Below are positions 20,584 through 29,875 of a stretch of 64,000 bases of DNA, piece by piece. The position numbers and the translations under genes are program-made. The notes under the pieces were generated by a model that had not been told where the DNA came from, searched no databases, and worked only from the letters and a program-made list of their open reading frames with translations. The stretch spans positions 1,364,001 to 1,428,000 of the forward strand of contig NZ_CP052757.1 in assembly GCF_009708005.2 (NCBI RefSeq), in the 5' to 3' direction. This stretch comes from Cellulosimicrobium protaetiae. GTDB taxonomy: Bacteria > Actinomycetota > Actinomycetes > Actinomycetales > Cellulomonadaceae. How positions within the stretch are numbered: position 1 is the stretch's first letter; every line of letters starts with the position of its first letter.

Positions 20584-21900
20584 GTGTCCACGCTCGAGCT
20601 GCCGGAGGGCGTCTCCCCGTCGACCCCGCTGCGGGTCGCCATGCTCTCGGTGCACACGTCGCCCCTCGACCAACCGGGCACCGGCGACGCGGGCGGCATG
20701 AACGTGTACGTCACCGAGCTCGCGCACGCGCTCGCCCGGCGGGGTACGCAGGTCGAGATCTTCACGCGCGCGACGGCGTCGAGCCAGCCGCGCAAGGTCG
20801 AGGTGTCCGACGGCGTGACCGTGCGGCACGTCGTCGCCGGCCCCTTCGAGGGGCTCGACAAGAACGACCTGCCCGGCCAGCTGTGCGCCTTCACGGCGGG
20901 CGTGCTGCGTGCCGAGGCACGGCACCACGAGGGCTGGTACGACGTCGTGCACACCCACTACTGGCTCTCGGGGCAGGTGGGCTGGCTCGCGGCCGACCGC
21001 TGGGACGTCCCGCTCGTGCACACCATGCACACGCTCGCCCGCGTGAAGAACGCGGCGCTCGCCCCGGGCGACGCGCCCGAGCCCCTGGGCCGGATCATCG
21101 GGGAGGAGCAGGTCGTCGCCGAGTCGGACGCGCTCGTCGCGAGCACGGACGCCGAGGCGGACGACCTCGTGCGCGACTACGCCGCCGACCCCGCGCGCGT
21201 GCACGTCGTGCCGCCGGGCGTCGACCTCGACCTGTTCTCCCCGGACCCCGGCAGCGCGTCGGCGGGCGACGGCGCCGCGCGGCGGGAGCGGCGCCGGGCG
21301 CTGCGGGCCGGGCTGGGGCTGCCCACCGACGGCGGGCTCGTGCTCTTCGCGGGGCGCGTGCAGCCGCTCAAGGGTCCCGACGTGCTCGTCCGGGCGCTCG
21401 GCGTCCTCGCCGAGCGCGGGGAGCCCGTGCCGACGCTCGTCGTGCTGGGGGGCCCGAGCGGGCGCCCGACGGCGGTGCGCGAGCTCGAGGCGCTCGCCTA
21501 CCAGGTCGGGGTGAGCGACCGGCTCGTCGTGCGCCCGCCCGTCCCGCGCGACGAGCTCGCGCGGTGGTACCGCGCTGCCGACGTCGTCGCCGTGCCGTCG
21601 CACAACGAGTCGTTCGGGCTCGTCGCGGCCGAGGCCGAGGCGAGCGGCACGCCCGTCGTCGCGGCCGCCGTCGGCGGGCTGCGGACGGTGGTCGAGGACC
21701 AGGTCTCCGGCGTCCTCGTGCCCGACCACGACCCGGAGACCTGGGCGCGCGTGCTGGGCGACCTGCTCGCCGACGACGAGCGCCTCGCCGCGCTCGGCGA
21801 CGGCGCCCGACGCGCGGGCGAACGGTTCGGCTGGGACACCGCCGCGCTGCGCATGCTCGACGTCTACGCGCAGGCGCGCAAGGTCCGCGCGGCGCGCTGA
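20584..21900 (+). CDS. mshA: D-inositol-3-phosphate glycosyltransferase MshA
   Basis: First step of mycothiol synthesis: GlcNAc transfer from UDP-GlcNAc to 1L-myo-inositol-1-phosphate. GT4 family, GT-B fold. N-terminal [19 protein letters not shown], then [18 protein letters not shown] and [12 protein letters not shown]-terminal [19 protein letters not shown] and the EX7E region [20 protein letters not shown]. 438 aa. The mshA...gpm-phoU/senX3-regX3 order matches Rv0486-Rv0491. Confidence 0.94.
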   Translation: MSTLELPEGVSPSTPLRVAMLSVHTSPLDQPGTGDAGGMNVYVTELAHALARRGTQVEIFTRATASSQPRKVEVSDGVTVRHVVAGPFEGLDKNDLPGQLCAFTAGVLRAEARHHEGWYDVVHTHYWLSGQVGWLAADRWDVPLVHTMHTLARVKNAALAPGDAPEPLGRIIGEEQVVAESDALVASTDAEADDLVRDYAADPARVHVVPPGVDLDLFSPDPGSASAGDGAARRERRRALRAGLGLPTDGGLVLFAGRVQPLKGPDVLVRALGVLAERGEPVPTLVVLGGPSGRPTAVRELEALAYQVGVSDRLVVRPPVPRDELARWYRAADVVAVPSHNESFGLVAAEAEASGTPVVAAAVGGLRTVVEDQVSGVLVPDHDPETWARVLGDLLADDERLAALGDGARRAGERFGWDTAALRMLDVYAQARKVRAAR

Positions 21901-21913
21901 CGCCGCGCGGACC
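21882..21913. terminator. Bidirectional terminator overlapping the mshA stop
   Basis: Perfect 13-bp arms (GGTCCGCGCGGCG and CGCCGCGCGGACC) with the mshA TGA in the 6-nt loop. It lies between convergent genes whose stops are only 23 bp apart. Confidence 0.75.
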
Positions 21914-21923
21914 TCGCTGCGGG

Positions 21924-22370
21924 TCAGGCGTCCGGCGCGGTGCGCTCCAGGACCAGGACGGGGATCACGCGGGACGTCCTCGTCTGGTAGTCCGCGTACG
22001 GCGGGTAGGCCGCGACGGCGCGCTCCCACCAGAGCGCCCGTTCCTCGCCGTGGACCTCGCGCGCGACGTAGTCGTGGCGCTCGGCCTCGTCCTGGAGCTC
22101 TACCTGCGGGTGCGCCAGGACGTTGTGGTACCAGACGGGGTGCTGAGGGGCGCCGCCCAGCGACGCGACGACCGCGTACGCGCCGTCGTGCTCGACCCGC
22201 ATGAGCGGCGTCTTGCGGACCTTGCCGGTGCGTCGGCCGAGGGTCGTGAGCACGACCACCGGCATCCCGTTCAGGGTCGTGCTGCGCGTCCCGCCGGACG
22301 ACTCGTAGGACTCGGCCTGCTTGCGGGACCAGGCGCTCGGGCTGGGGGCGTACTCTCCGTCGATCGGCAT
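21924..22370 (-). CDS. Deazaflavin (F420)-dependent nitroreductase family protein
   Basis: 148 aa. Motifs of the DDN/flavin-binding split-barrel family: [38 protein letters not shown] and the [16 protein letters not shown] segment. Family members use F420H2 or related cofactors to reduce nitro compounds, quinones or enones; the natural substrate is unknown. The start is ATG 22370-22368 ([10 protein letters not shown]); the frame continues upstream but only as an antisense shadow of gpmA. Confidence 0.85.
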   Translation of the reverse strand: MPIDGEYAPSPSAWSRKQAESYESSGGTRSTTLNGMPVVVLTTLGRRTGKVRKTPLMRVEHDGAYAVVASLGGAPQHPVWYHNVLAHPQVELQDEAERHDYVAREVHGEERALWWERAVAAYPPYADYQTRTSRVIPVLVLERTAPDA

Positions 22371-22493
22371 GTCCGGGCAACGTGCGCCTCGCCCACTCGA
22401 TTCCCGGACCTTCGTCCCACGCCCGACGGCGACGGTCATCACCACGTGGGACGCGGGTGCCCACGCGCCGGGCCGTGCGGCAGGATGGAACCC

Positions 22494-23231
22494 ATGACCT
22501 ACACCCTCGTGCTGCTCCGCCACGGCGAGAGCGAATGGAACGCCAAGAACCTGTTCACCGGCTGGGTGGACGTCGCCCTCTCGGAGAAGGGGACCGAGGA
22601 GGCGAAGCGCGGCGGTCAGCTCCTCACGGAGGCCGGCGTCCTGCCCGACGTCGTGCACACCTCGCTCCTGCGCCGCGCCATCACGACGGCGAACCTGTCG
22701 CTCGACGCCGCGGACCGCCACTGGATCCCCGTGAAGCGGTCGTGGCGCCTCAACGAGCGCCACTACGGCGCGCTGCAGGGCAAGAACAAGAAGCAGACGC
22801 TCGAGGAGTTCGGCGAGGAGCAGTTCATGCTCTGGCGCCGCTCGTACGACGTGCCGCCGCCCGAGATCGAGCTCGGCTCCGAGTTCTCGCAGGACGCGGA
22901 CCCGCGCTACGCCGACGCCCCCGTCGTGCGCACCGAGTGCCTCAAGGACGTGCTCGAGCGCGCCCTGCCGTACTGGGAGGGCGAGGTCGTCCCGGACCTG
23001 AAGGCCGGCAAGACCGTCCTCGTCGCGGCGCACGGCAACTCGCTGCGCGCGATCGTCAAGCACCTCGACGGCATCTCCGACGAGGACATCGCCGCGCTCA
23101 ACATCCCGACCGGCATCCCGCTGCTCTACGAGCTCGACGAGGACCTCAAGCCCGTCACCAAGGGCGGGCGCTACCTCGATCCCGAGGCCGCCGCCAAGGC
23201 AGCCGCCGCGGTCGCCAACCAGGGCCGCTGA
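22494..23231 (+). CDS. gpmA: 2,3-bisphosphoglycerate-dependent phosphoglycerate mutase
   Basis: Interconverts 3- and 2-phosphoglycerate in glycolysis. The catalytic RHGES is in [18 protein letters not shown], the second histidine in [17 protein letters not shown], with [12 protein letters not shown] between. ATG 22494 is preferred over the in-frame ATG 22485 because AGGAT (22482-22486) then serves as ribosome-binding site at normal spacing. 245 aa. Confidence 0.96.
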   Translation: MTYTLVLLRHGESEWNAKNLFTGWVDVALSEKGTEEAKRGGQLLTEAGVLPDVVHTSLLRRAITTANLSLDAADRHWIPVKRSWRLNERHYGALQGKNKKQTLEEFGEEQFMLWRRSYDVPPPEIELGSEFSQDADPRYADAPVVRTECLKDVLERALPYWEGEVVPDLKAGKTVLVAAHGNSLRAIVKHLDGISDEDIAALNIPTGIPLLYELDEDLKPVTKGGRYLDPEAAAKAAAAVANQGR

Positions 23232-23240
23232 CCGCCCGCA

Positions 23241-23296
23241 CGCAGAGACGACCGTGGCCCGTCCGGACATCCGGACGGGCCACGGTCGTCTGTGCG
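23241..23296. terminator. Very strong bidirectional terminator between gpmA and phoU
   Basis: 27-nt arms (23241-23267 and 23270-23296) pair with a single mismatch around a 2-nt centre. It separates convergent gpmA and phoU. Confidence 0.85.
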
Positions 23297-23310
23297 CAGA
23301 GACCGAGACG

Positions 23311-23382
23311 GCAGGTAGAACCACCGGCACCGAGGTAGAGCTCCGCGGGTCCTACCTCGAGACCTGAGGCTCTATCTCGCGG
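23311..23382. repeat. 21-bp repeat cluster B (degenerate)
   Basis: Two forward GGTAGA cores (23314 and 23334) face two inverted ones (CCTACCTCG about 23351, CTATCTCG about 23372), with about 20-bp spacing. It is the same family as clusters A, C and D but decayed, and lies between the terminator and the phoU stop. Confidence 0.6.
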
Positions 23383-23402
23383 GCAGGGCCGTGGCGCCGT
23401 CG

Positions 23403-24086
23403 TCAGGCAGACGCGCGGGCGGAGCCGGCGGGGGTGCCGCGGTCGTCGGCGAAGTCGCCGGTGACGAGGTACGTCACGCGCTTGGCGATGGAGACGCCGT
23501 GGTCGCCGAAGCGCTCGTAGTAGCGGCCCACGAGCGTGACGTCGACCGTCTCCTGCGGGGTCCCGTTCCACGTGCCGTCGAGCAGCGCGGTGAAGGTGTC
23601 CTGGTGGAGCTTGTCGAGCAGGTCGTCGTCGCGCTCGATGTTCGCGGCGACGGTGAGGTCGCGCGTCGTGAGGAGCGTCGTCGTCCGGCGGGCCACGCGC
23701 ACGGCGGCGTCGTGCATCTGCTCGAACGTGCGGTGCAGCGACGGCTCGATCGCCCGGGACGGGTACCGGCCGCGCGCGACCTGCGCGATGTGGCGAGCCA
23801 GGTCGCCCATGCGCTCCAGGGTGGCGCTCATGCGCAGCGCGCTGACCACGACGCGCAGGTCGGTCGCGACAGGCTGCTGCTGCGCGAGGAGGAGCACGCA
23901 GCGCTCGTCGAGCTCGCGCTCGAGCGCGTCGATCGCGTGGTCGTCGCCGATCACGGACTGGGCGAGCTGCAGGTCCGCCGTGAGGAGCGCCTGCCCGGCG
24001 CGGTTCACGGCCGACTCCACCAGCCGGCTCATCTCGGCCAGGTCGTCGCCGACCTGCTTCAGCTCGGCCTCGAAGATCTCCCGCAT
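23403..24086 (-). CDS. phoU: Phosphate signalling/transport regulator PhoU
   Basis: Helical-bundle protein that links the Pst transporter to the sensor kinase and keeps the phosphate regulon off when phosphate is plentiful. It starts MREIFEAELKQVGDDLAEMS and has the two PhoU repeats with conserved acidic metal-binding segments (DDHAIDALERELDERC and NIERDDDLLDKLHQDTF). 227 aa. Divergent from senX3-regX3 across a 218-bp region holding a PHO box. Confidence 0.95.
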   Translation of the reverse strand: MREIFEAELKQVGDDLAEMSRLVESAVNRAGQALLTADLQLAQSVIGDDHAIDALERELDERCVLLLAQQQPVATDLRVVVSALRMSATLERMGDLARHIAQVARGRYPSRAIEPSLHRTFEQMHDAAVRVARRTTTLLTTRDLTVAANIERDDDLLDKLHQDTFTALLDGTWNGTPQETVDVTLVGRYYERFGDHGVSIAKRVTYLVTGDFADDRGTPAGSARASA

Positions 24087-24205
24087 CGCTTCCCTCTCGT
24101 CGTGACCGGTCCGTCCGGTCCGTGACGGCGTGCGCCCCTGCGCGCCGGGAGGCGCCCGGTCACGCCGTCGGCTCCGGTCACGCTCGCAGGTGCGGTCGAC
24201 CGGGC

Positions 24206-24238
24206 GGTGAACTCCAGGGCGCCGCCAGGTGAACTCTT
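24206..24238. promoter_or_regulatory. PHO box between phoU and senX3
   Basis: Three consecutive 11-nt units: GGTGAACTCCA, GGGCGCCGCCA and GGTGAACTCTT. Units 1 and 3 carry GGTGAAC, the complement of the GTTCACC repeat bound by actinobacterial PhoP/RegX3. On the minus strand it faces phoU; it could serve both divergent genes. Confidence 0.65.
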
Positions 24239-24292
24239 GGCGGCTCGCGCCCGCAGGGGCCCGCTTCGGCCGGGCGGGTCCGTGCGCGACCG

Positions 24293-24298
24293 TACGCT
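24293..24298 (+). promoter_or_regulatory. -10 box TACGCT for leaderless senX3
   Basis: TACGCT ends 6 nt before GTG 24305 with no Shine-Dalgarno, so it also supports that start. Confidence 0.55.
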
Positions 24299-24304
24299 GG
24301 ACGT

Positions 24305-25609
24305 GTGGAAGCCGAGGGACTCATCGAGGGCGCGACCGTGCTGCTCGCCGGTGTCGTGGGCGTGGTGGTCGGCGTGGTCGCCGCGATCGCGTTCCGCGTG
24401 AGCGAGCGCCAGCAGCGTGCCGTGCGGGCGGAGCCCGCGCCGGAGCTCGACGAAGGACTCGTCCGGGTGCTCGCCGTGCTGCGGTCCGCCGCCGTCGTGC
24501 TCGACGGCGAGGGGGAGGTCGTGCGCGCGAGCCCGCCCGCCTACGCGCTGGGCGTGGTCCGCGGCGACGCGATCGCGCACGCGGCGATTCGCGACATGAT
24601 CGACGACGTGCGCCGGGACGGCGTGATCCGCGACGAGGAGCTGGAGCTCCCGCGCGGCCCGGTCGGTCGCGGCACGGTCATGCTCCAGGTCCGGGTCGCG
24701 CAGGTCGGGCCGCACCACGTGCTGGTGCTCGCGGAGGACCGGACGGAGGCGCGGCGGGTGGAGGCGATCCGTCGAGACTTCGTCGTCAACGTCTCGCACG
24801 AGCTCAAGACGCCGGTCGGGGCCCTCGCGCTCCTCGCCGAGACGGTGCAGGACGCGGCGGACGACCCGGTGGCGGTGCGCCGGTTCGCCGCGCGCATGCA
24901 GTCCGAGGCGACCCGGCTGTCCGCGCTCGTCCAGGAGATCATCGAGCTCTCGCGGCTCCAGGTGGCGGGGGCGCTCCAGGAGGTGACGGTCGTGCCGGTG
25001 CGCGGCGTGGTCGAGGAGGCCGTGGACCGGGCCCGCACGACGGCGCAGGGCAAGGGGATCACGCTCACCACGGGCGGTGAGCTCGACGCGGCGGTGTACG
25101 GGGACCACAACCTGCTCGTCACGGCGGTCCGCAACCTCCTCGACAACGCGGTCGCGTACTCGGGCGAGAACACGCGCGTCGGTGTCGGGGTCACGCTCTC
25201 GGGCGACCTCGTCGAGATCGCGGTCGTGGACCAGGGCATCGGGATCGCGGCCGACGAGCAGGCGCGCGTGTTCGAACGGTTCTACCGGGTGGACCCCGCA
25301 CGGTCGCGCGACACGGGCGGCACGGGTCTCGGGCTCAGCATCGTCAAGCACGTCGCCGCCGACCACGGGGGTGAGGTCACGATGTGGTCCGAGCCCGGTC
25401 GCGGCTCGACCTTCACGCTCCGGATCCCCGCCGCGGACGTCTCGGCCGGTCAGGTGCGGCACGAGCCCGCCGGGCGGGTCGCTGTCGACGAGCCGGTGGA
25501 CGACGGCACGGGCGGCGCGGGTCCCCGCGCCGGGCAGCACGGCGCCCGGGGGGCCACGCAGGACCCCGCGCCGCACGAAGAAGCACAGAACAAGGAGGTA
25601 GGCGCGTGA
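24305..25609 (+). CDS. senX3: Phosphate-sensing histidine kinase SenX3
   Basis: 434-aa membrane kinase: a helix at about residues 8-30 with hardly any external loop, a PAS-like region (VRVLAVLRSAAVVLDGEGEV), then HisKA with the phospho-acceptor H165 in NVSHELKTPVGA. HATPase_c carries an N box (NLLDNAVAYS), G1 (DQGIGIAADEQ) and G2 (GGTGLGLSIVKHV). The C-terminal about 50 residues are low-complexity. The single-helix, PAS-type architecture and the pst neighbourhood identify the SenX3 type rather than an extracellular sensor. It overlaps regX3 (GTGA). Confidence 0.92.
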   Translation: MEAEGLIEGATVLLAGVVGVVVGVVAAIAFRVSERQQRAVRAEPAPELDEGLVRVLAVLRSAAVVLDGEGEVVRASPPAYALGVVRGDAIAHAAIRDMIDDVRRDGVIRDEELELPRGPVGRGTVMLQVRVAQVGPHHVLVLAEDRTEARRVEAIRRDFVVNVSHELKTPVGALALLAETVQDAADDPVAVRRFAARMQSEATRLSALVQEIIELSRLQVAGALQEVTVVPVRGVVEEAVDRARTTAQGKGITLTTGGELDAAVYGDHNLLVTAVRNLLDNAVAYSGENTRVGVGVTLSGDLVEIAVVDQGIGIAADEQARVFERFYRVDPARSRDTGGTGLGLSIVKHVAADHGGEVTMWSEPGRGSTFTLRIPAADVSAGQVRHEPAGRVAVDEPVDDGTGGAGPRAGQHGARGATQDPAPHEEAQNKEVGA

Positions 25610-26310
25610 CGCGCATCCTGGTGGTGGAGGACGAGGAGTCGTACCGCGACCCGTTGACGTACCAGCTGCGTCGTGAGGGCTTCGACGTCGTCGAGGCCGC
25701 GACGGGCACGGAGGCGTTGGAGCGGTACGACGCGGACGGGGCCGACCTGGTCCTGCTCGACCTCATGCTCCCCGGGCTCAGCGGCACCGAGGTGTGCCGT
25801 GAGCTGCGGGCGCGCGGTGACGTCCCCGTCATCATGCTCACGGCGAAGGACTCGGAGATCGACAAGGTCGTGGGCCTCGAGCTCGGTGCGGACGACTACG
25901 TGACGAAGCCGTACTCGTTCCGCGAGCTGCTCGCGCGCGTGCGCGCCGTGCTGCGCCGCAAGGGGGGTGACAACGGCGGTGAGGTCGCCGCGGAGAGCGC
26001 GCTGGAGGTCGGGCCGGTCCGCATGGACGTCGAGCGGCACACGGTCTCCGTGGACGGCCAGGTGGTCCCGTTCCCGCTCAAGGAGTTCGAGCTCCTGGAG
26101 CTGCTCCTGCGCAACGCGGGTCGCGTGCTGACGCGCGGGCAGCTGATCGACCGCGTGTGGGGCACCGACTACGTGGGGGACACGAAGACGCTCGACGTCC
26201 ACGTGAAGCGCATCCGGTCGAAGATCGAGCCGGAGCCCGCGAGCCCCCGCTACCTCCTCACGGTGCGCGGCCTCGGGTACAAGATCGCGGACGGTCTCGG
26301 GCAGGCCTGA
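25606..26310 (+). CDS. regX3: Response regulator RegX3 (OmpR family)
   Basis: Receiver with acidic VVEDEES, phospho-acceptor D52 in VLLDLMLPG, and the T/K switch residues in MLTAKD and VTKPYSF. Then a winged-helix DNA-binding domain (FPLKEFELLELLLRNAGRVL to VRGLGYKI). GTG 25606 lies inside the senX3 stop region and has AAGGAGG (25592-25598) 7 nt upstream. It should bind the PHO boxes at 24206 and 26480 under phosphate limitation, activating pstSCAB. 234 aa. Confidence 0.95.
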   Translation: MTRILVVEDEESYRDPLTYQLRREGFDVVEAATGTEALERYDADGADLVLLDLMLPGLSGTEVCRELRARGDVPVIMLTAKDSEIDKVVGLELGADDYVTKPYSFRELLARVRAVLRRKGGDNGGEVAAESALEVGPVRMDVERHTVSVDGQVVPFPLKEFELLELLLRNAGRVLTRGQLIDRVWGTDYVGDTKTLDVHVKRIRSKIEPEPASPRYLLTVRGLGYKIADGLGQA

Positions 26311-26356
26311 CCAAGCGTCGACGCGGCGGCGACGCCGCGCCGGCAGCGGCCGGACC

Positions 26357-26393
26357 CGGCCCCGGCGCGTCCCGCGTGGACGCGCCGGGGCCG
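26357..26393. terminator. Terminator after regX3
   Basis: Perfect 16-bp arms (CGGCCCCGGCGCGTCC and its complement) with a 5-nt loop. Confidence 0.85.
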
Positions 26394-26479
26394 TCCTCGT
26401 GCGGTACCCGCGACTCCCGGGTGGGGACGTCGCCACGCCCGGACGGGACCCGACGCCTGGCACGGAAGGTCTGTGCACT

Positions 26480-26534
26480 GTTCATCCCTCGTTCACCCGC
26501 TCTCGGGGAACGCGTCACCCGGCGCTCCTAGCGT
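26480..26534 (+). promoter_or_regulatory. PHO box and -10 element of the pst operon
   Basis: Consecutive 11-nt units GTTCATCCCTC, GTTCACCCGCT, CTCGGGGAACG and CGTCACCCGGC (26480-26523); units 1, 2 and 4 fit the GTTCACC consensus. A -10-like TAGCGT (26529-26534) follows directly. The box therefore occupies the -35 position, the arrangement of an activator-dependent phosphate-starvation promoter. Confidence 0.75.
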
Positions 26535-26593
26535 CGGGATCGTGCCCGGCGCTCGCTGGTGCCACGAGACGCTTGAACAGGATGGAACGAAGA

Positions 26594-27733
26594 GTGAAGC
26601 TCAGCCGATTCTCCCGTGCTGGATCCGCCGTCGCGATCGGTGCGCTCGCGCTGACCCTCGCCGCCTGCGGGTCGGACGACCCCGTCGGCAGCGCCGACGG
26701 CGCCACCGACGGTTCCTCCGAGGGCTCCTCCGAGACCGCGAGCGACCTCAGCGGTGAGCTCAACGGTGCGGGCGCGAGCTCGCAGGAGTCCGCCATGGAG
26801 GCGTGGCGCGCCGGGTTCCAGAGCGCGAACCCCGACGTCACCGTGAACTACGACCCGGTCGGCTCCGGCGGCGGCCGCACCCAGTTCCTCGAGGGCGGCG
26901 TCGCGTTCGCCGGCTCGGACGCGGTGCTCAAGGAGGAGGAGATCACGCAGTCGCAGGCCGTGTGCGGCCCCGACGGCGCGATCGACCTCCCGGTCTACGT
27001 CAGCCCGATCGCCATCATCTACAACCTGCCGGACGTCGCGGAGCTCAACCTCGCGCCGGCCACGATCGCGGGCATCTTCAACGGCACGATCACGCAGTGG
27101 AACGCGCCGGAGATCGCCGCCGACAACCCCGACGCGACGCTCCCGGACCTCGCGATCACGCCCGTGCACCGCTCCGACGAGTCGGGCACGACCGAGAACT
27201 TCACCGAGTACCTCGCCGCGACGGCGGGCGACGCGTGGGGCCACGAGCCGAGCGGCGACTGGCCGACGCAGGGCGGGGAGTCCGCGCAGGGCACCTCCGG
27301 CGTCGTGCAGACGGTCCAGGGCGGCGAGGGCACGATCGGCTACGCCGACGCGTCGAAGGCCGGCGACCTCGGCACCGCGAGCATCAAGGTCGGCGAGGAG
27401 TGGGTCTCGTACTCGCCCGAGGCCGCCGCCAAGGTCGTCGACGCGTCGCCGCGCGTCGAGGGCCGTGCCGAGCACGACATCGCGGTCGAGCTGGACCGCA
27501 CGACGACCGAGGCCGGCGCCTACCCGCTGGTGCTCGTCTCGTACGCGATCGCCTGCACGAGCTACGAGGACGAGGCGGCGGGCAACCTCGTCAAGGCGTT
27601 CCTCACCTACATCTCGAGCGAGGAGGGCCAGTCGGCCTCCGCGTCGGCCGCGGGCAACGCGCCGATCTCGGAGGACCTGCGCACGGACGTCCACGCGGCC
27701 ATCGAGTCCATCACGGTGGGCGCCGCGGGCTGA
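26594..27733 (+). CDS. pstS: Phosphate ABC transporter substrate-binding lipoprotein PstS
   Basis: Extracytoplasmic phosphate-binding protein. Lipobox LAAC in the signal peptide (ALALTLAAC|GSDDPVGS), then a Ser/Glu-rich spacer. Phosphate-site segments: LNGAGASSQESAMEAW, DPVGSGGGRTQFLEGG, FAGSDAVLKEEE and HRSDESGTTENFTEYLAAT. GTG 26594 (VKLSRFSRAG) is preferred to the in-frame ATG 26582, which has no ribosome-binding site; AGGA at 26579-26582 serves the GTG. 379 aa. Transcribed from the PHO-box promoter. Confidence 0.95.
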   Translation: MKLSRFSRAGSAVAIGALALTLAACGSDDPVGSADGATDGSSEGSSETASDLSGELNGAGASSQESAMEAWRAGFQSANPDVTVNYDPVGSGGGRTQFLEGGVAFAGSDAVLKEEEITQSQAVCGPDGAIDLPVYVSPIAIIYNLPDVAELNLAPATIAGIFNGTITQWNAPEIAADNPDATLPDLAITPVHRSDESGTTENFTEYLAATAGDAWGHEPSGDWPTQGGESAQGTSGVVQTVQGGEGTIGYADASKAGDLGTASIKVGEEWVSYSPEAAAKVVDASPRVEGRAEHDIAVELDRTTTEAGAYPLVLVSYAIACTSYEDEAAGNLVKAFLTYISSEEGQSASASAAGNAPISEDLRTDVHAAIESITVGAAG

Positions 27734-27759
27734 CGCTCGGCGCACCATCGCGGGAAGGG

Positions 27760-27787
27760 GGCGGCGGGGCCTGCGGGCCCCGTCGCC
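27760..27787 (+). terminator. Partial terminator or RNA stabiliser between pstS and pstC
   Basis: 12-bp GC stem (GGCGGCGGGGCC pairing with GGCCCCGTCGCC, one G-U) closed by TGCG. A structure here would let pstS outnumber the permease genes, as is common for binding-protein operons. Confidence 0.65.
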
Positions 27788-27789
27788 CC

Positions 27790-27828
27790 GACCCGCGAGA
27801 CCGACCCGCGAGACCGACCCGCGACACC
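27790..27828 (+). repeat. Three tandem 13-bp repeats before pstC
   Basis: GACCCGCGAGACC twice, then GACCCGCGACACC, head to tail directly after the hairpin, with a fourth partial copy beyond. No function evident. Confidence 0.8.
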
Positions 27829-27876
27829 GACCGTGACCAGACCTCAGGCAGCAGACCGCATGCACCGGGAGCACGA

Positions 27877-28878
27877 GTGACCACCACAGCCCCACCCACG
27901 ACGCCGGGCACGGCCCCCCGCGCGGGCGCCCCACGCCGTCGGGCGCGGACGGCCGACCGCGGCGTGAACCGCGCGTTCCGCTGGACGGCGACCGGAGCCG
28001 GAGGGCTGATCCTCGCCGTCCTCGCCGCGGTCGCGATCTTCCTCGTGCTGCGCGCGTGGCCCGCGATCACCGCGGGCGGGGAGACCCTGAGCGAGGAGGT
28101 GTCGTGGTTCCCCGAGGGGGCGTCGCTCGTCTCGTTCGTCGGGCCGCTGATCTTCGGCACGCTCCTCGCCGCGGCGCTCTCACTCCTCCTCGCGACGCCC
28201 GTCGCGATGGGCATCGCGCTGTTCATCTCGCACTACGCGCCGCGCCGGCTCGCGTCGACCCTGGGGTACGTCGTCGACCTGCTCGCGGCGATCCCCAGCG
28301 TCGTGTACGGCCTGTGGGGGTCGCTCGTGCTCCCTCCGATCGTGGTCCCGGTGTGGTCGTGGCTCGCCGACACCTTCGGCTGGTTCCCGCTGTTCGCCGG
28401 CCCGGCCTCGCCGACCGGCCGCGTCCTGCTCACCGTCGCGCTCGTGCTCGCCGTGATGATCCTGCCGATCATCACGGCCGTGAGCCGCGAGGTGTTCCTC
28501 CAGACGCCGAAGCTCCACGAGGAGGCGGCGCTCGCGCTCGGCGCGACGCGCTGGGAGATGATCCGCACCGCGGTCATCCCGTTCGGTCGCTCGGGCGTCA
28601 TCTCGGCCGCGATGCTCGGCCTCGGCCGCGCGCTCGGCGAGACGATGGCCGTGCTGATGATCCTCTCGCCCGGGCTCCTCTACTCGTTCAAGATCCTGCA
28701 GGCCGGGCAGCAGCAGACGATCGCCGCGAACATCGCGGCCGACTTCCCCGAGGCCAACCCGCTCGGGGTGAGCGCGCTCATCGCGACCGGCCTCGCGCTG
28801 TTCCTCATCACCCTGCTCGTCAACATGGGCGCCCGCGCGATCGTCGCGCGGCGCAAGGACTTCTCGGGAGCCAACTGA
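27877..28878 (+). CDS. pstC: Phosphate ABC transporter permease PstC
   Basis: 333 aa with six predicted helices after a basic N-terminal cytoplasmic segment. MetI-like permease fold with the EAA loop in EEAALALGATRWEMIRTAVI, GRALGETMAVLM and the PstC motif AIPSVVYGLWGSLVLPP. GTG 27877 has GGGAG a few bases upstream; the frame is open before that but only shadows pstS. It overlaps pstA (TGATG). Confidence 0.94.
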   Translation: MTTTAPPTTPGTAPRAGAPRRRARTADRGVNRAFRWTATGAGGLILAVLAAVAIFLVLRAWPAITAGGETLSEEVSWFPEGASLVSFVGPLIFGTLLAAALSLLLATPVAMGIALFISHYAPRRLASTLGYVVDLLAAIPSVVYGLWGSLVLPPIVVPVWSWLADTFGWFPLFAGPASPTGRVLLTVALVLAVMILPIITAVSREVFLQTPKLHEEAALALGATRWEMIRTAVIPFGRSGVISAAMLGLGRALGETMAVLMILSPGLLYSFKILQAGQQQTIAANIAADFPEANPLGVSALIATGLALFLITLLVNMGARAIVARRKDFSGAN

Positions 28879-29861
28879 TGAGCGCCCTCAGCACCAGCCC
28901 CGCGCGCGGGGCCTCCGCCCCCGATCCGGAGCGCACCGCGTCCGTCCGCGCGCTCCTGCGCGGCGCGGACGCCGGCCGCCGCCGCAAGGACCGCACGATG
29001 ACGGTCCTCATGTGGGGCGCGTTCGCCCTCGCGATGGTGCCGCTCGTGTCCGTCGCGTGGACCGTCGTCGTGCACGGCATGGAGCGGTTCGACGTCTACT
29101 TCCTGACGCACTCGATGCGCGGCGTGTTCGGCGGCATGGACGCGGGCGGCATCTACCACGCGATCCTCGGCACGCTCCTCATCACGCTGGGCGCCGCGGT
29201 GATCTCCGTCCCGATCGGCCTGCTCGCCGCGATCTACCTCGTCGAGTACGGGCGCGGTCCCCTGGCGCGCGCGGTGACGTTCTTCGTCGACGTCATGACG
29301 GGCATCCCGTCGATCGTCGCCGGCCTCTTCGCCTACGCCCTGTTCGCCGTGATCTTCGGGCCGGGGGTGCGCATGGGCATCGTCGGCTCGGTCGCGCTGT
29401 CGGTGCTCATGATCCCCGTCGTCGTGCGCTCGTGCGAGGAGATGCTGCGGCTCGTGCCGAACGAGCTGCGCGAGGCGGCCTACGCGCTCGGCGTGCCCAA
29501 GTGGCTGACCGTCGTCCGCGTCGTGCTGCGCACGTCGATCGCGGGGATCACGACGGGCGTCATGCTCGCCGTCGCACGCGTCATCGGCGAGACGGCGCCG
29601 CTGCTCATCACGGTCGGCGTCGTCGACTCGATCAACGGCAACCTCTTCGAGGGCCGCATGATGACCCTGCCGGTGTACGTGTACCGGCAGTACAGCCAGG
29701 GCCTCGTGCCCTGCAGCAACGTCACCGACGTCGTGTGCATCCCTGACATCAACTACGACCGGGCCTGGGCGGCCGCCCTGACGCTGATCCTCATCGTCAT
29801 GCTGCTCAACCTCGTCGGGCGACTCGTCACCCGCTGGTTCGCGCCCAAGACCCTCCGCTAG
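28878..29861 (+). CDS. pstA: Phosphate ABC transporter permease PstA
   Basis: 327 aa, six helices, partner of PstC in the membrane channel. The EAA loop is [20 protein letters not shown]; other PstA hallmarks are [19 protein letters not shown] and [17 protein letters not shown] 28878 shares a base with the pstC stop. Confidence 0.94.
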   Translation: MSALSTSPARGASAPDPERTASVRALLRGADAGRRRKDRTMTVLMWGAFALAMVPLVSVAWTVVVHGMERFDVYFLTHSMRGVFGGMDAGGIYHAILGTLLITLGAAVISVPIGLLAAIYLVEYGRGPLARAVTFFVDVMTGIPSIVAGLFAYALFAVIFGPGVRMGIVGSVALSVLMIPVVVRSCEEMLRLVPNELREAAYALGVPKWLTVVRVVLRTSIAGITTGVMLAVARVIGETAPLLITVGVVDSINGNLFEGRMMTLPVYVYRQYSQGLVPCSNVTDVVCIPDINYDRAWAAALTLILIVMLLNLVGRLVTRWFAPKTLR

Positions 29862-29875
29862 AACAGGACACTCCG

